From assembly GCF_040529335.1 (NCBI RefSeq), contig NZ_CP159534.1, positions 7,936,001 to 8,000,000 of the forward strand: DNA of 64,000 bases, given 5' to 3'. Shown in pieces: positions 49,047 to 57,635 of this stretch (its first letter is position 1; each line of letters starts with the position of its first letter). The notes below the pieces were generated by a model. The model saw only the letters and a list, made by a program, of their open reading frames with translations. It was not told the origin of the DNA and made no database searches. Made by a program: the position numbers and the translations under genes. This DNA comes from Streptomyces sp. HUAS MG91. Lineage in GTDB: Bacteria > Actinomycetota > Actinomycetes > Streptomycetales > Streptomycetaceae.

Positions 49047-49717
49047 AGACCCTCACCGACGCCTGGAACTGGCTCGCCGACGCCTCCCACTGGTCGGGCG
49101 ACGACGGCATCTGGCACCGGCTCCAGCAACATCTGGTGCTCACGGTCGTGTGCCTGGTCGTGAGCTGTCTGATCGCGCTGCCCGTCGCGCTCGTCCTCGG
49201 ACATCTGGGCAAGGGCGGGGCGCTCGCCGTCAATATCTCCAACGTGGGGCGAGCCGTGCCCACCTTCGCCGTCCTGGTCCTGCTCCTGCTCACTCCGCTC
49301 GGACAGTACGGGGAGGGGCCGACCGTCGTCGCCCTCGTCCTGTTCGCCGTGCCGCCGCTGCTCACCAACGCGTACGTGGGCATGCGCGGCGTGGACCGTG
49401 GCGTCGTACGGGCCGCGCGGGGCATGGGCATGACCGGGCCGCAGATGCTGTGGAAGGTGGAGGTGCCCCTCGCCCTGCCGATGATCATGAACGGGGTGCG
49501 GATCGCGGCCGTGCAGCTCGTCGCCACCGCGACCATCGCCGCGCTCGCGGGCGGCGGGGGCCTCGGGCGGATCATCACCGCCGGGTTCAATCTCGCCAGC
49601 ACCCCGCAGGTGGTCGCCGGCGCGGTGCTCGTCGCCGGGTTCGCCCTGATCGTGGAGGGACTGTTCGAGGTCGCCGAACGGCTCGCTCCCGCCTGGACGC
49701 GGGGGAGGGCCGGATGA
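49043..49717 (+). CDS. Osmoprotectant ABC transporter permease 2
   Basis: A 224-residue protein from GTG 49043. It has six hydrophobic segments and the EAA-type loop (Gly-Met-Gly-Met-Thr-Gly-Pro-Gln), then Gly-Gly-Gly-Gly-Leu-Gly. It pairs with permease 1 to form the heterodimeric channel. Both stop and start overlaps (GTGA and ATGA) show tight operon organisation. Confidence 0.88.
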   Translation: MKTLTDAWNWLADASHWSGDDGIWHRLQQHLVLTVVCLVVSCLIALPVALVLGHLGKGGALAVNISNVGRAVPTFAVLVLLLLTPLGQYGEGPTVVALVLFAVPPLLTNAYVGMRGVDRGVVRAARGMGMTGPQMLWKVEVPLALPMIMNGVRIAAVQLVATATIAALAGGGGLGRIITAGFNLASTPQVVAGAVLVAGFALIVEGLFEVAERLAPAWTRGRAG

Positions 49718-50664
49718 GGCCGCGACGGTGGTGGGGAGTGGCGCTGGTCATGGGTGTGCTGCTGCTCGCCGGATGCGGTGGCGGGCCCTCCCTGGAGAAC
49801 CAGGGCGAGGTGACCGCGCCACCGGGGGACAGCAGCCATCTTGTGATCGGCTCGGCCGGGTTCACCGAGAGCGACCTGCTGGCCAACATGTACTCCCTGC
49901 TGCTGAAGAACGCCGGATACGGGACCGAGATCCTGTCCGTCGCCAACCGCGAGCTGTACGAACCCGCCCTCGAATCAGGCCAGATCGATGTCGTCCCGGA
50001 GTACGCGGCGACCTTCGCCGACTGGCTCAACGCCAAGACCCACGGCGCCGACGCCGAGCCGGTCGGCTCGCCCGACCTCGACGCCACGATGAAAGCCCTG
50101 CGCACGCTCGCCGCTCCCCGCGGCCTCATGGTGCTCGACCCGGGCCGGGCCGTCGACCAAAACGCCTTCGCCGTCACCGCCTCCTTCGCCAAGGAGCACG
50201 ACCTCAAGACGCTCAGCGACCTGGGCGCCTCCGGGCTCAAGGTGCGGCTCGCCGCGGGCGACGAGTGCGTGCAACGCCCGTACTGCGAACCAGGGCTGAA
50301 GAAGGTCTACGGGATCGACGTCACCGGCATCGACCCCAAGGGCGTCGGCACCACGCAGTCCAAGCAGGCCGTGCAGAACGGGCAGGACCAGATGGTGCTG
50401 ACCACCAGCACCGACGCCACGCTCACCTCCTTCGGACTCGTGCTCCTCGACGACGACAAGCACCTCCAGAACGCCGACTACATCGTGCCCGTCGTCAACC
50501 GGTCCCGGGCGGGCAGCGACAAGGTCGCCTCGGCGCTCGGCGCCCTCAACTCCGTGCTCACGACCGACGACCTGGCCTCCCTCAACCAACAGGTCGACAG
50601 CTGGCGGCGACTGCCCGAGGATGTCGCACGCTCTTATCTGGAAGACAAGGGACTGTTGAAGTAG
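49714..50664 (+). CDS. Osmoprotectant-binding lipoprotein
   Basis: A 316-residue protein starting with a lipoprotein signal: hydrophobic stretch then Leu-Leu-Ala-Gly-Cys, with Cys21 as the lipid site. The mature part matches glycine betaine/choline binding proteins of the OpuBC/ProX type (Ile-Gly-Ser-Ala-Gly-Phe-Thr-Glu-Ser near 44-52, then Pro-Glu-Tyr near 94-96, and Thr-Thr-Ser-Thr-Asp near 231). It captures the compatible solute outside the cell and delivers it to the permeases. Confidence 0.88.
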   Translation: MRPRRWWGVALVMGVLLLAGCGGGPSLENQGEVTAPPGDSSHLVIGSAGFTESDLLANMYSLLLKNAGYGTEILSVANRELYEPALESGQIDVVPEYAATFADWLNAKTHGADAEPVGSPDLDATMKALRTLAAPRGLMVLDPGRAVDQNAFAVTASFAKEHDLKTLSDLGASGLKVRLAAGDECVQRPYCEPGLKKVYGIDVTGIDPKGVGTTQSKQAVQNGQDQMVLTTSTDATLTSFGLVLLDDDKHLQNADYIVPVVNRSRAGSDKVASALGALNSVLTTDDLASLNQQVDSWRRLPEDVARSYLEDKGLLK

Positions 50665-50753
50665 ACGGGTACGGGGCGGGTGTGCGGTGACAGGATCGGG
50701 GAACGCGGAACGGCCACCCTCCCCTCCTTGAGCACCGGAAACGGGGGACTCCG

Positions 50754-51917
50754 ATGTACCGAGTCGTTGTCGTCGGCGCGGGCGTGCTCGGCGCCAGTGT
50801 CACCTACCACCTCGCCCGCGCGGGCGCCCAGGTCATCGTCGTGGAACAGGCGCCGGGACCCGCGACCGGGACGTCGGGCGCCACCTTCGCCGCGGACGTC
50901 ACCCACCTCAAGACCCCGTACGCGTACTACCGGCTGAACCGGCAGGGATCCGAGGGGCATCTGCGGCTCGCCGAGGAGGTCGGCGGGCCCGGCTGGCGCC
51001 ATCCGGTGCCGCACGTGCAGTGGGCGGACGACGAGGACGGTCAGGGCGCGCTGCGCGAGAGAGCGGCACGGGCCCGGGAGTGGGGCCACGACTGCCGCCT
51101 CGCGCCCGCGTCCGCGCTGCGCGACCTCGTCCCCGCCGTCGACCCGGCCGCCTGCCCCGTCGAGGAGGTCGTCGTGCACGGCGGCGGCGCCTGGTTCGAC
51201 GCGCCCCGGTTCGCGCGCGCCCTGCTCGGCGCCGCCGCACGCCGGGGCGCCGTCGAGACGCACTACGGAACACCGGTGACCGGCCTGCCGCGTGCCGGGG
51301 AGCGGGTCACCGGCGTCCGGGCGGGGCCGCGCACCTGGCACGCCGACGCCGTCGTCAACTGCGCGGGCCCCGGCGCCGACCGCGTCGCCGCCCTGGCCGG
51401 GCTGCGGTTGCCCCTGCGGCGGGTACCGGGCCTGATCGCGACCAGCGGGCCGCTGCCCGGCCACCCGCTCACCGCGATCCTCTCCGTCCCCGGTCTCGAC
51501 CTGCGGCCCACCGCCGACGGCGGGGTGCTCGCGCTGTCCTGGGAGGTCGACGCGCGGCTGCGGGGCGCCGTCGAAGGCTTCCCGCAGGAACTGCACCGGC
51601 GCGCCCGCGCACTCGTCCCGGGCGTCGCGGGCGCGCGGATCACCGACGCCCGGATCGGGGTCAGACCCGTACCCCTGGACGGCCTGCCCCTGGTGGGAGC
51701 GGCTCCCGGGGCGCCCGGCCTGTACCACCTGGTGTCGCACAGCGGGGTCACCCTGGCCCCCGTCCTCGGCCGGCTCGCCGCGGAGGAGATCACCGGCGGA
51801 CCACCCGCGCCCGAGCTGGCCGCCTACCGGCCGGACCGGACGGTCGCCGACGCCGTGCACGACGAGAACCTGCGCGCGATGAACCACCACGGAGCCAAGT
51901 CTCAAGCTGAAGTTTAG
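50754..51917 (+). CDS. DAO-family FAD-dependent oxidoreductase
   Basis: A 387-residue protein with the FAD-binding Val-Gly-Ala-Gly-Val-Leu-Gly-Ala-Ser at 7-15 and the DAO-fold C-terminal motif (Arg-Pro-Val-Pro-Leu-Asp-Gly-Leu-Pro, then His-Ser-Gly-Val-Thr near 345). Relatives oxidise glycine, sarcosine or other amines. It sits between the transporter operon and the transporter ATPase, on the strand of the former, so it may catabolise an imported methylated amine. Substrate unknown. Confidence 0.8.
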   Translation: MYRVVVVGAGVLGASVTYHLARAGAQVIVVEQAPGPATGTSGATFAADVTHLKTPYAYYRLNRQGSEGHLRLAEEVGGPGWRHPVPHVQWADDEDGQGALRERAARAREWGHDCRLAPASALRDLVPAVDPAACPVEEVVVHGGGAWFDAPRFARALLGAAARRGAVETHYGTPVTGLPRAGERVTGVRAGPRTWHADAVVNCAGPGADRVAALAGLRLPLRRVPGLIATSGPLPGHPLTAILSVPGLDLRPTADGGVLALSWEVDARLRGAVEGFPQELHRRARALVPGVAGARITDARIGVRPVPLDGLPLVGAAPGAPGLYHLVSHSGVTLAPVLGRLAAEEITGGPPAPELAAYRPDRTVADAVHDENLRAMNHHGAKSQAEV

Positions 51918-51933
51918 GGTGAGGGTTCCTTGA

Positions 51934-53097
51934 TCACGCGTCCGCGACGGAGTCGAACGTCACCTCGTCCCGTCCGACCCCCTGCGCGTCGGCGTCGACC
52001 GACCGGCGCAGCGCCTCGTGCAGCTTCGCCGGGGTCAGCACCCCCAGGAAACGGGAGCCGTCGAGGACCGCCACCCAGCCCGCGTCGTGCTGGAGCATCA
52101 CGCCGAACGCCTGCTTGAGCGGGGCACCGACCGGGACCCAGGCGTTCATCCGGTGCGCGAGATCGACGACCCGGCCGTCCCGCCCGGCCAGCGCCGCCTC
52201 GTCGAGCCCGACCCAGCCGTGCAGATCGCCCTCGGCGTCCAGGACCACCGCCCAGCGGGCGCCCGACTCCCGCATCCGGTCCGCGGCCCTGGCGGCGGAC
52301 TCGTCGAGCCCGGCCACCGCGGGCTGCTCCAGGTCGTCCGGCTCGATCCGGGTCACCGACAGCCGCTTCAGGCCGCGGTCCGCGCCGACGAACTCGGCGA
52401 CGTACGGCGTCGCGGGCGTGCCCAGGACCGCGCCCGGGGTGTCGAACTGCTCGATGCGCCCCTGCCCGTACACCGCGATCCGGTCGCCGAGCCGGACCGC
52501 CTCCTCGATGTCGTGCGTGACGAGGAGGACCGTCTTGCGCACCGCGGCCTGCATCCGCAGGAACTCGTCCTGCAGCTGTTCGCGCACGACCGGGTCGACC
52601 GCGCCGAACGGTTCGTCCATGAGGAGGACCGGCGGGTCGGCCGCGAGCGCGCGGGCGACGCCCACCCGCTGCCGCTGGCCGCCGGAGAGCTGCTCCGGAT
52701 AGCGGTCGCCGTACGTCGACGGGTCCAGGCCCACCATGTCGAGCAGTTCCGCGGCGCGCGCCCTCGCCCGGGCCTTCTTCCAGCCGATCAGGGCCGGGAC
52801 GGTCGCGGTGTTGTCGAGGATCGTGCGGTGCGGGAACAGGCCGACCTGCTGGATGACGTACCCGATGCGGCGGCGCAGCTTCACCGGGTCGACCGTCGCG
52901 ATGTCCTCGCCCTCGACGAAGATCCGCCCCGACGTCGGCTCGATGAGCCGGTTCACCATCATCATCGTCGTGGTCTTGCCGCAGCCGGACGGTCCGACGA
53001 GCGTGACCAGTTCGCCCTCGGCGACCTCGAAGGAGAGGTCGTCCACCGCCGTCGTGCCGTCCGCGTACCGCTTGGTGACCTGATCGAACCGGATCAT
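51934..53097 (-). CDS. Osmoprotectant ABC transporter ATPase with CBS pair
   Basis: A 387-residue protein with Walker A GPSGCGKTT at 35-43, the LSGGQ signature near 135-139 and Walker B Leu-Leu-Met-Asp-Glu-Pro-Phe near 155-161. Residues about 260-370 are two CBS domains, the ionic-strength sensing module of ProV/OpuA. The matching permeases and binding protein are on the other strand, 1.3 kb away, so the complete transporter is split across two transcripts. It starts 22 bases past the lutC stop. Confidence 0.9.
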   Translation of the reverse strand: MIRFDQVTKRYADGTTAVDDLSFEVAEGELVTLVGPSGCGKTTTMMMVNRLIEPTSGRIFVEGEDIATVDPVKLRRRIGYVIQQVGLFPHRTILDNTATVPALIGWKKARARARAAELLDMVGLDPSTYGDRYPEQLSGGQRQRVGVARALAADPPVLLMDEPFGAVDPVVREQLQDEFLRMQAAVRKTVLLVTHDIEEAVRLGDRIAVYGQGRIEQFDTPGAVLGTPATPYVAEFVGADRGLKRLSVTRIEPDDLEQPAVAGLDESAARAADRMRESGARWAVVLDAEGDLHGWVGLDEAALAGRDGRVVDLAHRMNAWVPVGAPLKQAFGVMLQHDAGWVAVLDGSRFLGVLTPAKLHEALRRSVDADAQGVGRDEVTFDSVADA

Positions 53098-53119
53098 GCG
53101 GTCACGCTAACCGCGCCGC

Positions 53120-53767
53120 TCAGTCTCCGCTCACCAGGATCACCTCCAGGGTGCGCGGTCCGTGCACCCCCTCGACCCGGTCCAGCTCGATGTCGCTGGT
53201 CGCGGACGGCCCCGAGATCCAGGTCAGCGGGCGCGTCGGATCGAGCCGTTCGAGGGCCTGCGGGACGGCGGACACCACCTGGTCCGGGACCCGGACGACC
53301 ACGATGTGATGGTCCGGCACCAGGGTGATCCGGCGGCGGCCCTGGTCGGGGGAGGCGTCGAGGACGAGCGTGCCCGTCTCGGCGACGGCCACGGCGCATC
53401 CGGTGACCACGCTCTCGACCCGGTCCAGTTCCGCGGCGGTACTGTCCGCCCGGTCGTGGACCCGCGTCGGATCGGCGGCCGACAGCCACTCGGGGGGCAG
53501 CCCCGGCGGGACGAGCACGGTCCGCGCACCGCGGGCGGCGAGAAGCCACGCGATCAGCTCCGGCAGCTCCCCGGAGTCCGCGCGGTGCACGATCGCCCGA
53601 TAATCCGCGAGGTTCTCCGCGAGCAGATCGACCGTCTGCTCCACCGTCCGCTCGCCGTGCTCGCGCCGATAACCGCGGTCGATGTCGGTGTCGTACGAGG
53701 TGGGCGGCGCGGCGGGGCCGCCGAGTGCTCGCCTGACCCGGCCCAGAATGACGTCCCTGCTGCTCAC
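53120..53767 (-). CDS. lutC: Lactate utilization protein C (LUD domain)
   Basis: A 215-residue LUD-domain protein from GTG 53767 (overlap GTGA with lutB). The conserved Ala-Glu-Thr-Gly-Thr-Leu-Val-Leu motif lies near residue 125-132, followed by Arg-Arg-Ile-Thr-Leu-Val-Pro and Ile-Ser-Gly-Pro-Ser-Ala-Thr-Ser-Asp-Ile-Glu. LutC is the third subunit of the LutABC L-lactate oxidising complex. Confidence 0.88.
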   Translation of the reverse strand: MSSRDVILGRVRRALGGPAAPPTSYDTDIDRGYRREHGERTVEQTVDLLAENLADYRAIVHRADSGELPELIAWLLAARGARTVLVPPGLPPEWLSAADPTRVHDRADSTAAELDRVESVVTGCAVAVAETGTLVLDASPDQGRRRITLVPDHHIVVVRVPDQVVSAVPQALERLDPTRPLTWISGPSATSDIELDRVEGVHGPRTLEVILVSGD

Positions 53768-55242
53768 TTGCCCGCGTCCTTTCCGCCGTCGGTCCGCTGC
53801 CACCAGTCGCGGAAGGGCTCCGCGGGGATCGCGGGGAGGTCCCGGGTCGCCGTCCACGCCCGTCCCGGGCCCGGCAGCGTACGGGGATGGAAGCGGCGGG
53901 TGCGCGAGGCGAGGCGCTGGCCGGTGGCGAGCGCGGCCGGGTGGGTGAACGCCCAGCGGGCGGCGCGCATCGCGGCGCGCTCGGCGGCATGCCCCTTCGC
54001 CGGCTTCAGGGTGACCTTCGCGCCGCGCCGGGTCACCTCGCCGCCCTGCACGACCCGCTCGCGCAGGTGGACGAGGACCTCGGGGATGTCGATGGCGACG
54101 GGACAGACCTCGTAACAGGCGCCGCAGAGCGAGGACGCGTAGGGGAGCGAGGCGTCGATGTCGCTCGTCGTGCCGCGCAGTTGCGGGCTGAGGATGGCGC
54201 CGATGGGCCCGGGGTAGACCGAACCGTAGGCGTGACCGCCCGCCCGCTCGTAGACCGGGCAGACATTGAGACAGGCGGAGCAGCGGATGCAGCGCAGCGC
54301 CTGGCGGCCGACCTCGTCGGCGAGGGTGTCGGTGCGGCCGTTGTCGATCAGGACCAGATGGAAGGTCTGCGGGCCGTCGCCGTCGCTGGTGCCCGTCCAC
54401 ATCGACGTGTACGGGTTCATCCGCTCGGCCGTCGAGGAGCGCGGCAGCGTCTGGAGGAAGACCTCCAGGTCGCGCCAGGTGGGCACGATCTTCTCGATGC
54501 CGACGACCGAGATCAGGGTCTCGGGGAGCGTCAGGCACATCCGGCCGTTGCCCTCGGACTCGACCACGACGAGGGTGCCGGTCTCGGCGACCATGAAGTT
54601 GGCCCCGGAGACGCCGACCTTGGCGCGCAGGAACTTCTCCCGCAGGTGCAGCCGGGCGGCCTCGGCGAGTTCGGCCGGGGTGTCGGAGAGCCCGTCCGGG
54701 GCCGGGCGGCCCCAGCGGCCCATCTCCTTCTCGAAGATGTCCCGGATCTCGCCGCGGTTGCGGTGGATGGCCGGTACCAGGATGTGCGAGGGGCGGTCGT
54801 CGCCGAGCTGCACGATGAGTTCGGCGAGATCGGTCTCGTAGGCGTGGATGCCCTCGGCCTCCAGGTGCTCGTTGAGCCCGATCTCCTGGGTGGCCATCGA
54901 CTTGACCTTGACGACCTCCGACTCGCCGGTGTCGCGCACGAGCCGGGTGACGATGCGGTTGGCCTCATCGGCGTCGGCGGCCCAGTGGACGGTGCCGCCC
55001 GCCGCGGTGACCGACTCCTCCAACTGGACCAGGTAGTGCTCCAGATGGCGCAGCGTGTGGTCCTTGATCTGCTTGCCGGCCTCGCGCAGCTGCGCCCAGT
55101 CGTCGAGTTCGGCGACGGCGCGCGCCCGCTTGTCGCGGATGGTGTGGGTGGCGTGCCGCAGATTGGCGCGCAGGGTGGTGTTCCGTACGGCGTCGTGCGC
55201 GGCCTTCGGGAAGGCGGGCATGCCGACGAATGTGCCGCTCAT
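53764..55242 (-). CDS. lutB: Lactate utilization iron-sulfur protein B
   Basis: A 492-residue protein from ATG 55242, overlapping lutA. An N-terminal LUD domain (about 60-300) with Ala-Glu-Thr-Gly-Thr-Leu is followed by two [4Fe-4S] binding motifs: Cys-Ile-Arg-Cys-x2-Cys-x3-Cys-Pro near 318-330 and Cys-Gly-Ala-Cys-Tyr-Glu-Val-Cys-Pro near 370-378. This is the LutB/YkgF arrangement. It passes electrons from lactate oxidation to the respiratory chain. Confidence 0.92.
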   Translation of the reverse strand: MSGTFVGMPAFPKAAHDAVRNTTLRANLRHATHTIRDKRARAVAELDDWAQLREAGKQIKDHTLRHLEHYLVQLEESVTAAGGTVHWAADADEANRIVTRLVRDTGESEVVKVKSMATQEIGLNEHLEAEGIHAYETDLAELIVQLGDDRPSHILVPAIHRNRGEIRDIFEKEMGRWGRPAPDGLSDTPAELAEAARLHLREKFLRAKVGVSGANFMVAETGTLVVVESEGNGRMCLTLPETLISVVGIEKIVPTWRDLEVFLQTLPRSSTAERMNPYTSMWTGTSDGDGPQTFHLVLIDNGRTDTLADEVGRQALRCIRCSACLNVCPVYERAGGHAYGSVYPGPIGAILSPQLRGTTSDIDASLPYASSLCGACYEVCPVAIDIPEVLVHLRERVVQGGEVTRRGAKVTLKPAKGHAAERAAMRAARWAFTHPAALATGQRLASRTRRFHPRTLPGPGRAWTATRDLPAIPAEPFRDWWQRTDGGKDAGK

Positions 55243-56012
55243 GACAGGGGGTCCTCCTCCGTGCTCGCCAGGATCTCCGCGATGTGCACCGGCCGCATGC
55301 CGACCTTCAGGCGCGACATGGTGCCGCCGATGTGCATGAGGCACGAGTTGTCGGCCGCGCAGAGGATGTCGGCGCCCGTCGACTCCGCGTTGCGGACCTT
55401 GTCGGTGCCCATCGCCGCCGACACGTCGGAGTTCTTCACGGCGAAGGTGCCGCCGAAGCCGCAGCACTCCTGTGCCCCGGGCAGCTCCACCAGCTCAAGT
55501 CCCTTGACCGCACGCAGCAGTTGTGTCGGCCGGTCGCCGAGGCCGAGTGAGCGCAGACCGTGGCACGTCGGGTGGTACGTCACCTTGTGCGGGTAGTGGG
55601 CGCCGACATCGGTGACACCCAGCACGTCCACCAGGAACTCGGTCAGCTCGTACGTCTTCGGGATCACCGGCGCGAGGGTCGCCGCGAGCCGGTCGCCGCG
55701 GCCCTCCGCGCGCGCCCGCTCGCCCATGCGGGGGTACAGCTCGCGCACCATCGCCGCGCACGAACCGGACGGCGTGATGATTGCGTCGTAATCACTCGAG
55801 GCGAGCCCCGGCCCGAAGACATCGGAGTAATGACGGGCCAGCGGCTCGGCCTCCCGGCGGTACCCGGTGTTGTAGTGCGGCTGCCCGCAGCAGGTCTGGG
55901 CGGCCGGGAAGTCAACCTCCACGCCCAGTCTGGTCAGCAGTTTCACCACGGCACGGCCCGTATCCGGGTAGAGCGTGTCGTTGACGCAGGTCAGGAAGAG
56001 CGCGACACGCAT
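55239..56012 (-). CDS. lutA: Lactate utilization protein A (CCG domains)
   Basis: A 257-residue protein with two CCG domains: Cys-Cys-Gly-Gln-Pro-His-Tyr near 41-47 and Glu-Cys-Cys-Gly-Phe-Gly-Gly-Thr near 181-188. These bind iron-sulfur or heterodisulfide-type clusters. It is the first gene of lutABC, 84 bases after the rhaB stop on the same strand, so it may be co-transcribed with the rhamnose genes. Confidence 0.9.
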   Translation of the reverse strand: MRVALFLTCVNDTLYPDTGRAVVKLLTRLGVEVDFPAAQTCCGQPHYNTGYRREAEPLARHYSDVFGPGLASSDYDAIITPSGSCAAMVRELYPRMGERARAEGRGDRLAATLAPVIPKTYELTEFLVDVLGVTDVGAHYPHKVTYHPTCHGLRSLGLGDRPTQLLRAVKGLELVELPGAQECCGFGGTFAVKNSDVSAAMGTDKVRNAESTGADILCAADNSCLMHIGGTMSRLKVGMRPVHIAEILASTEEDPLS

Positions 56013-56096
56013 CGTGGCCCCTTCGGTTGTCGGTGCGGCTCGGTCATCGGATGGATACAGCGGATGCGAGCAGCGTACGTGGTCGGCGGTCCCGGG

Positions 56097-57539
56097 TCAC
56101 GAGGTGGTGACCCGGACGTGCGCGGCCGTCCACGCCGCCCGGTCGCCGCGCGGCTCGTACCGGGCCAACGGCTGGGTGGCGGCGAGCAGTTGCCGCATCG
56201 CCGGGAGATCGCCCACGACACCGTCGGCGCGCGCCTGCACCAGGACGTTGCCGAGCGCGGCGGCCTCCGCGGGGCCCGCCACCACCGGCAGGCCGCAGGC
56301 GTCGGCGGTGAGCTGGCACAGCAGCGCGTTGCGGGCCCCGCCGCCGACGATGTGCACGACGTCGACCTCGCGGTCCGCGAGACGCGCCGCGTCCATGACG
56401 GCACGGCGGTGGGCGAGGGCGAGCGAGTCCAGGATGCAGCGGGTCGTCTCGGCGCGGGTGCGCGGCTCGGGCTGGCCGGTCGCGCGGCAGGCGGCGGCGA
56501 TGCGGCCGGGCATGCCGCCGGGCGCCAGGAAGTCGCTGTGGCCCGCGTCCACCACCGACCGCAGCGGTTCCGCCCGCGCCGCCGCGTCGAGCAGGGCCGT
56601 CACGTCCGGCTCCCGCCAGTCGCGCTGGCACTCCTGGAGCAGCCACAGACCCATGATGTTGCGCAGGTAGCGGACCGTGCCGTCGACGCCGAGTTCATTG
56701 GTGAAGTTCGCCGCGCGGCTCTCCTCGGTGCGCACGGGCTCGGTCAGTTCGAGGCCCGCGAGGGACCACGTCCCGGTGCAGATGTAGGCGAAGTGCGGTG
56801 TGGTGGCCGGCACCGCGACCACCGCCGACGCCGTGTCGTGGGAGGCGACGGTCGTCACCGGGACCGGACCGGTCAGGCCGGTCTCCTCCAGGACGTGCGG
56901 CAGGAGTTCGCCGGCCGGGTCGCCCGGCCGGCGCAGCGGCGGGAAGAGCCCGAGGTCGATGCCCGCGCGGGCCGCCGTGCCGTGGGCCCAGTCCCGGGTG
57001 CCCGGGTCGATGAGCTGGGTGGTGGAGGCGTTGGTCAGTTCCGTGCCCAGCCGGCCGGTGAGCCAGTGGGTGAGGAGGTCCGGTATCAGCAACAGCCTCT
57101 CTGCCGAACGGAGTTGGACGGTGTCGCGCGCGGCCGCGAGCTGGTACAGGGTGTTGAACGGCGCGTACTGGATGCCCGTGGCCGCGTACAGCTCGGACGG
57201 CGGGACCGTCGCCCAGACCCGCTCCGCGATGTGCTCCGTGCGGGTGTCGCGGTAGTGGAACGGATTGCCGAGGAGCCGTCCGTCGGCGTCGAGCAGGCCG
57301 AAGTCGACGGCCCAGCTGTCGATGCCGAGGGAGCGCACCTGGCCCGCCGCGCGCAGCCCGTCGAGGACACCCGCGTACAGGGCGAGGATGTCCCACTGGA
57401 GGGCGTTCCCGGTGCGGACCGGTCTGTTGGGGAAGCGGTGGGACTCCGTCAGGGTGAGCGTGTCGGGGGTGACCCGGGCGGTCATGACTCGGCCGCTCGA
57501 TGCGCCCAGGTCTATCGCGGCGTAGGGGAGTTCGGGCAT
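56097..57539 (-). CDS. rhaB: Rhamnulokinase
   Basis: A 480-residue FGGY-family sugar kinase. The N-terminal ATPase fold starts Ala-Ile-Asp-Leu-Gly-Ala-Ser-Ser-Gly-Arg, with Asp as catalytic base in Asp-Ser-Trp-Ala-Val-Asp-Phe-Gly near 70-77. The C-terminal Gly-Gly-Gly-Ala-Arg-Asn motif is near 398-403. It phosphorylates L-rhamnulose to rhamnulose 1-phosphate. Its position after the aldolase and isomerase genes confirms the substrate. Confidence 0.88.
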   Translation of the reverse strand: MPELPYAAIDLGASSGRVMTARVTPDTLTLTESHRFPNRPVRTGNALQWDILALYAGVLDGLRAAGQVRSLGIDSWAVDFGLLDADGRLLGNPFHYRDTRTEHIAERVWATVPPSELYAATGIQYAPFNTLYQLAAARDTVQLRSAERLLLIPDLLTHWLTGRLGTELTNASTTQLIDPGTRDWAHGTAARAGIDLGLFPPLRRPGDPAGELLPHVLEETGLTGPVPVTTVASHDTASAVVAVPATTPHFAYICTGTWSLAGLELTEPVRTEESRAANFTNELGVDGTVRYLRNIMGLWLLQECQRDWREPDVTALLDAAARAEPLRSVVDAGHSDFLAPGGMPGRIAAACRATGQPEPRTRAETTRCILDSLALAHRRAVMDAARLADREVDVVHIVGGGARNALLCQLTADACGLPVVAGPAEAAALGNVLVQARADGVVGDLPAMRQLLAATQPLARYEPRGDRAAWTAAHVRVTTS

Positions 57540-57575
57540 GTGTGGGCTCCGGGGAGGTGCTGGGGACGTGCTCGT

Positions 57576-57626
57576 GTGCGGGTGCGTCGTGGTTGCGCGC
57601 GCAGTTCCCCGCGCCCCTGACGGGGA
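57576..57626. repeat. Streptomyces intergenic G/C-rich repeat, copy 1
   Basis: Between rhaB and the aldolase gene. It contains GCGGGTGCG then a hinge and CCCCGCGCCCCTGA, the same word order as 62847-62926. Such sequences are common between Streptomyces genes. It could be a mobile miniature element or terminator-like structure. Confidence 0.5.
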
Positions 57627-57635
57627 CCGTTCGGA

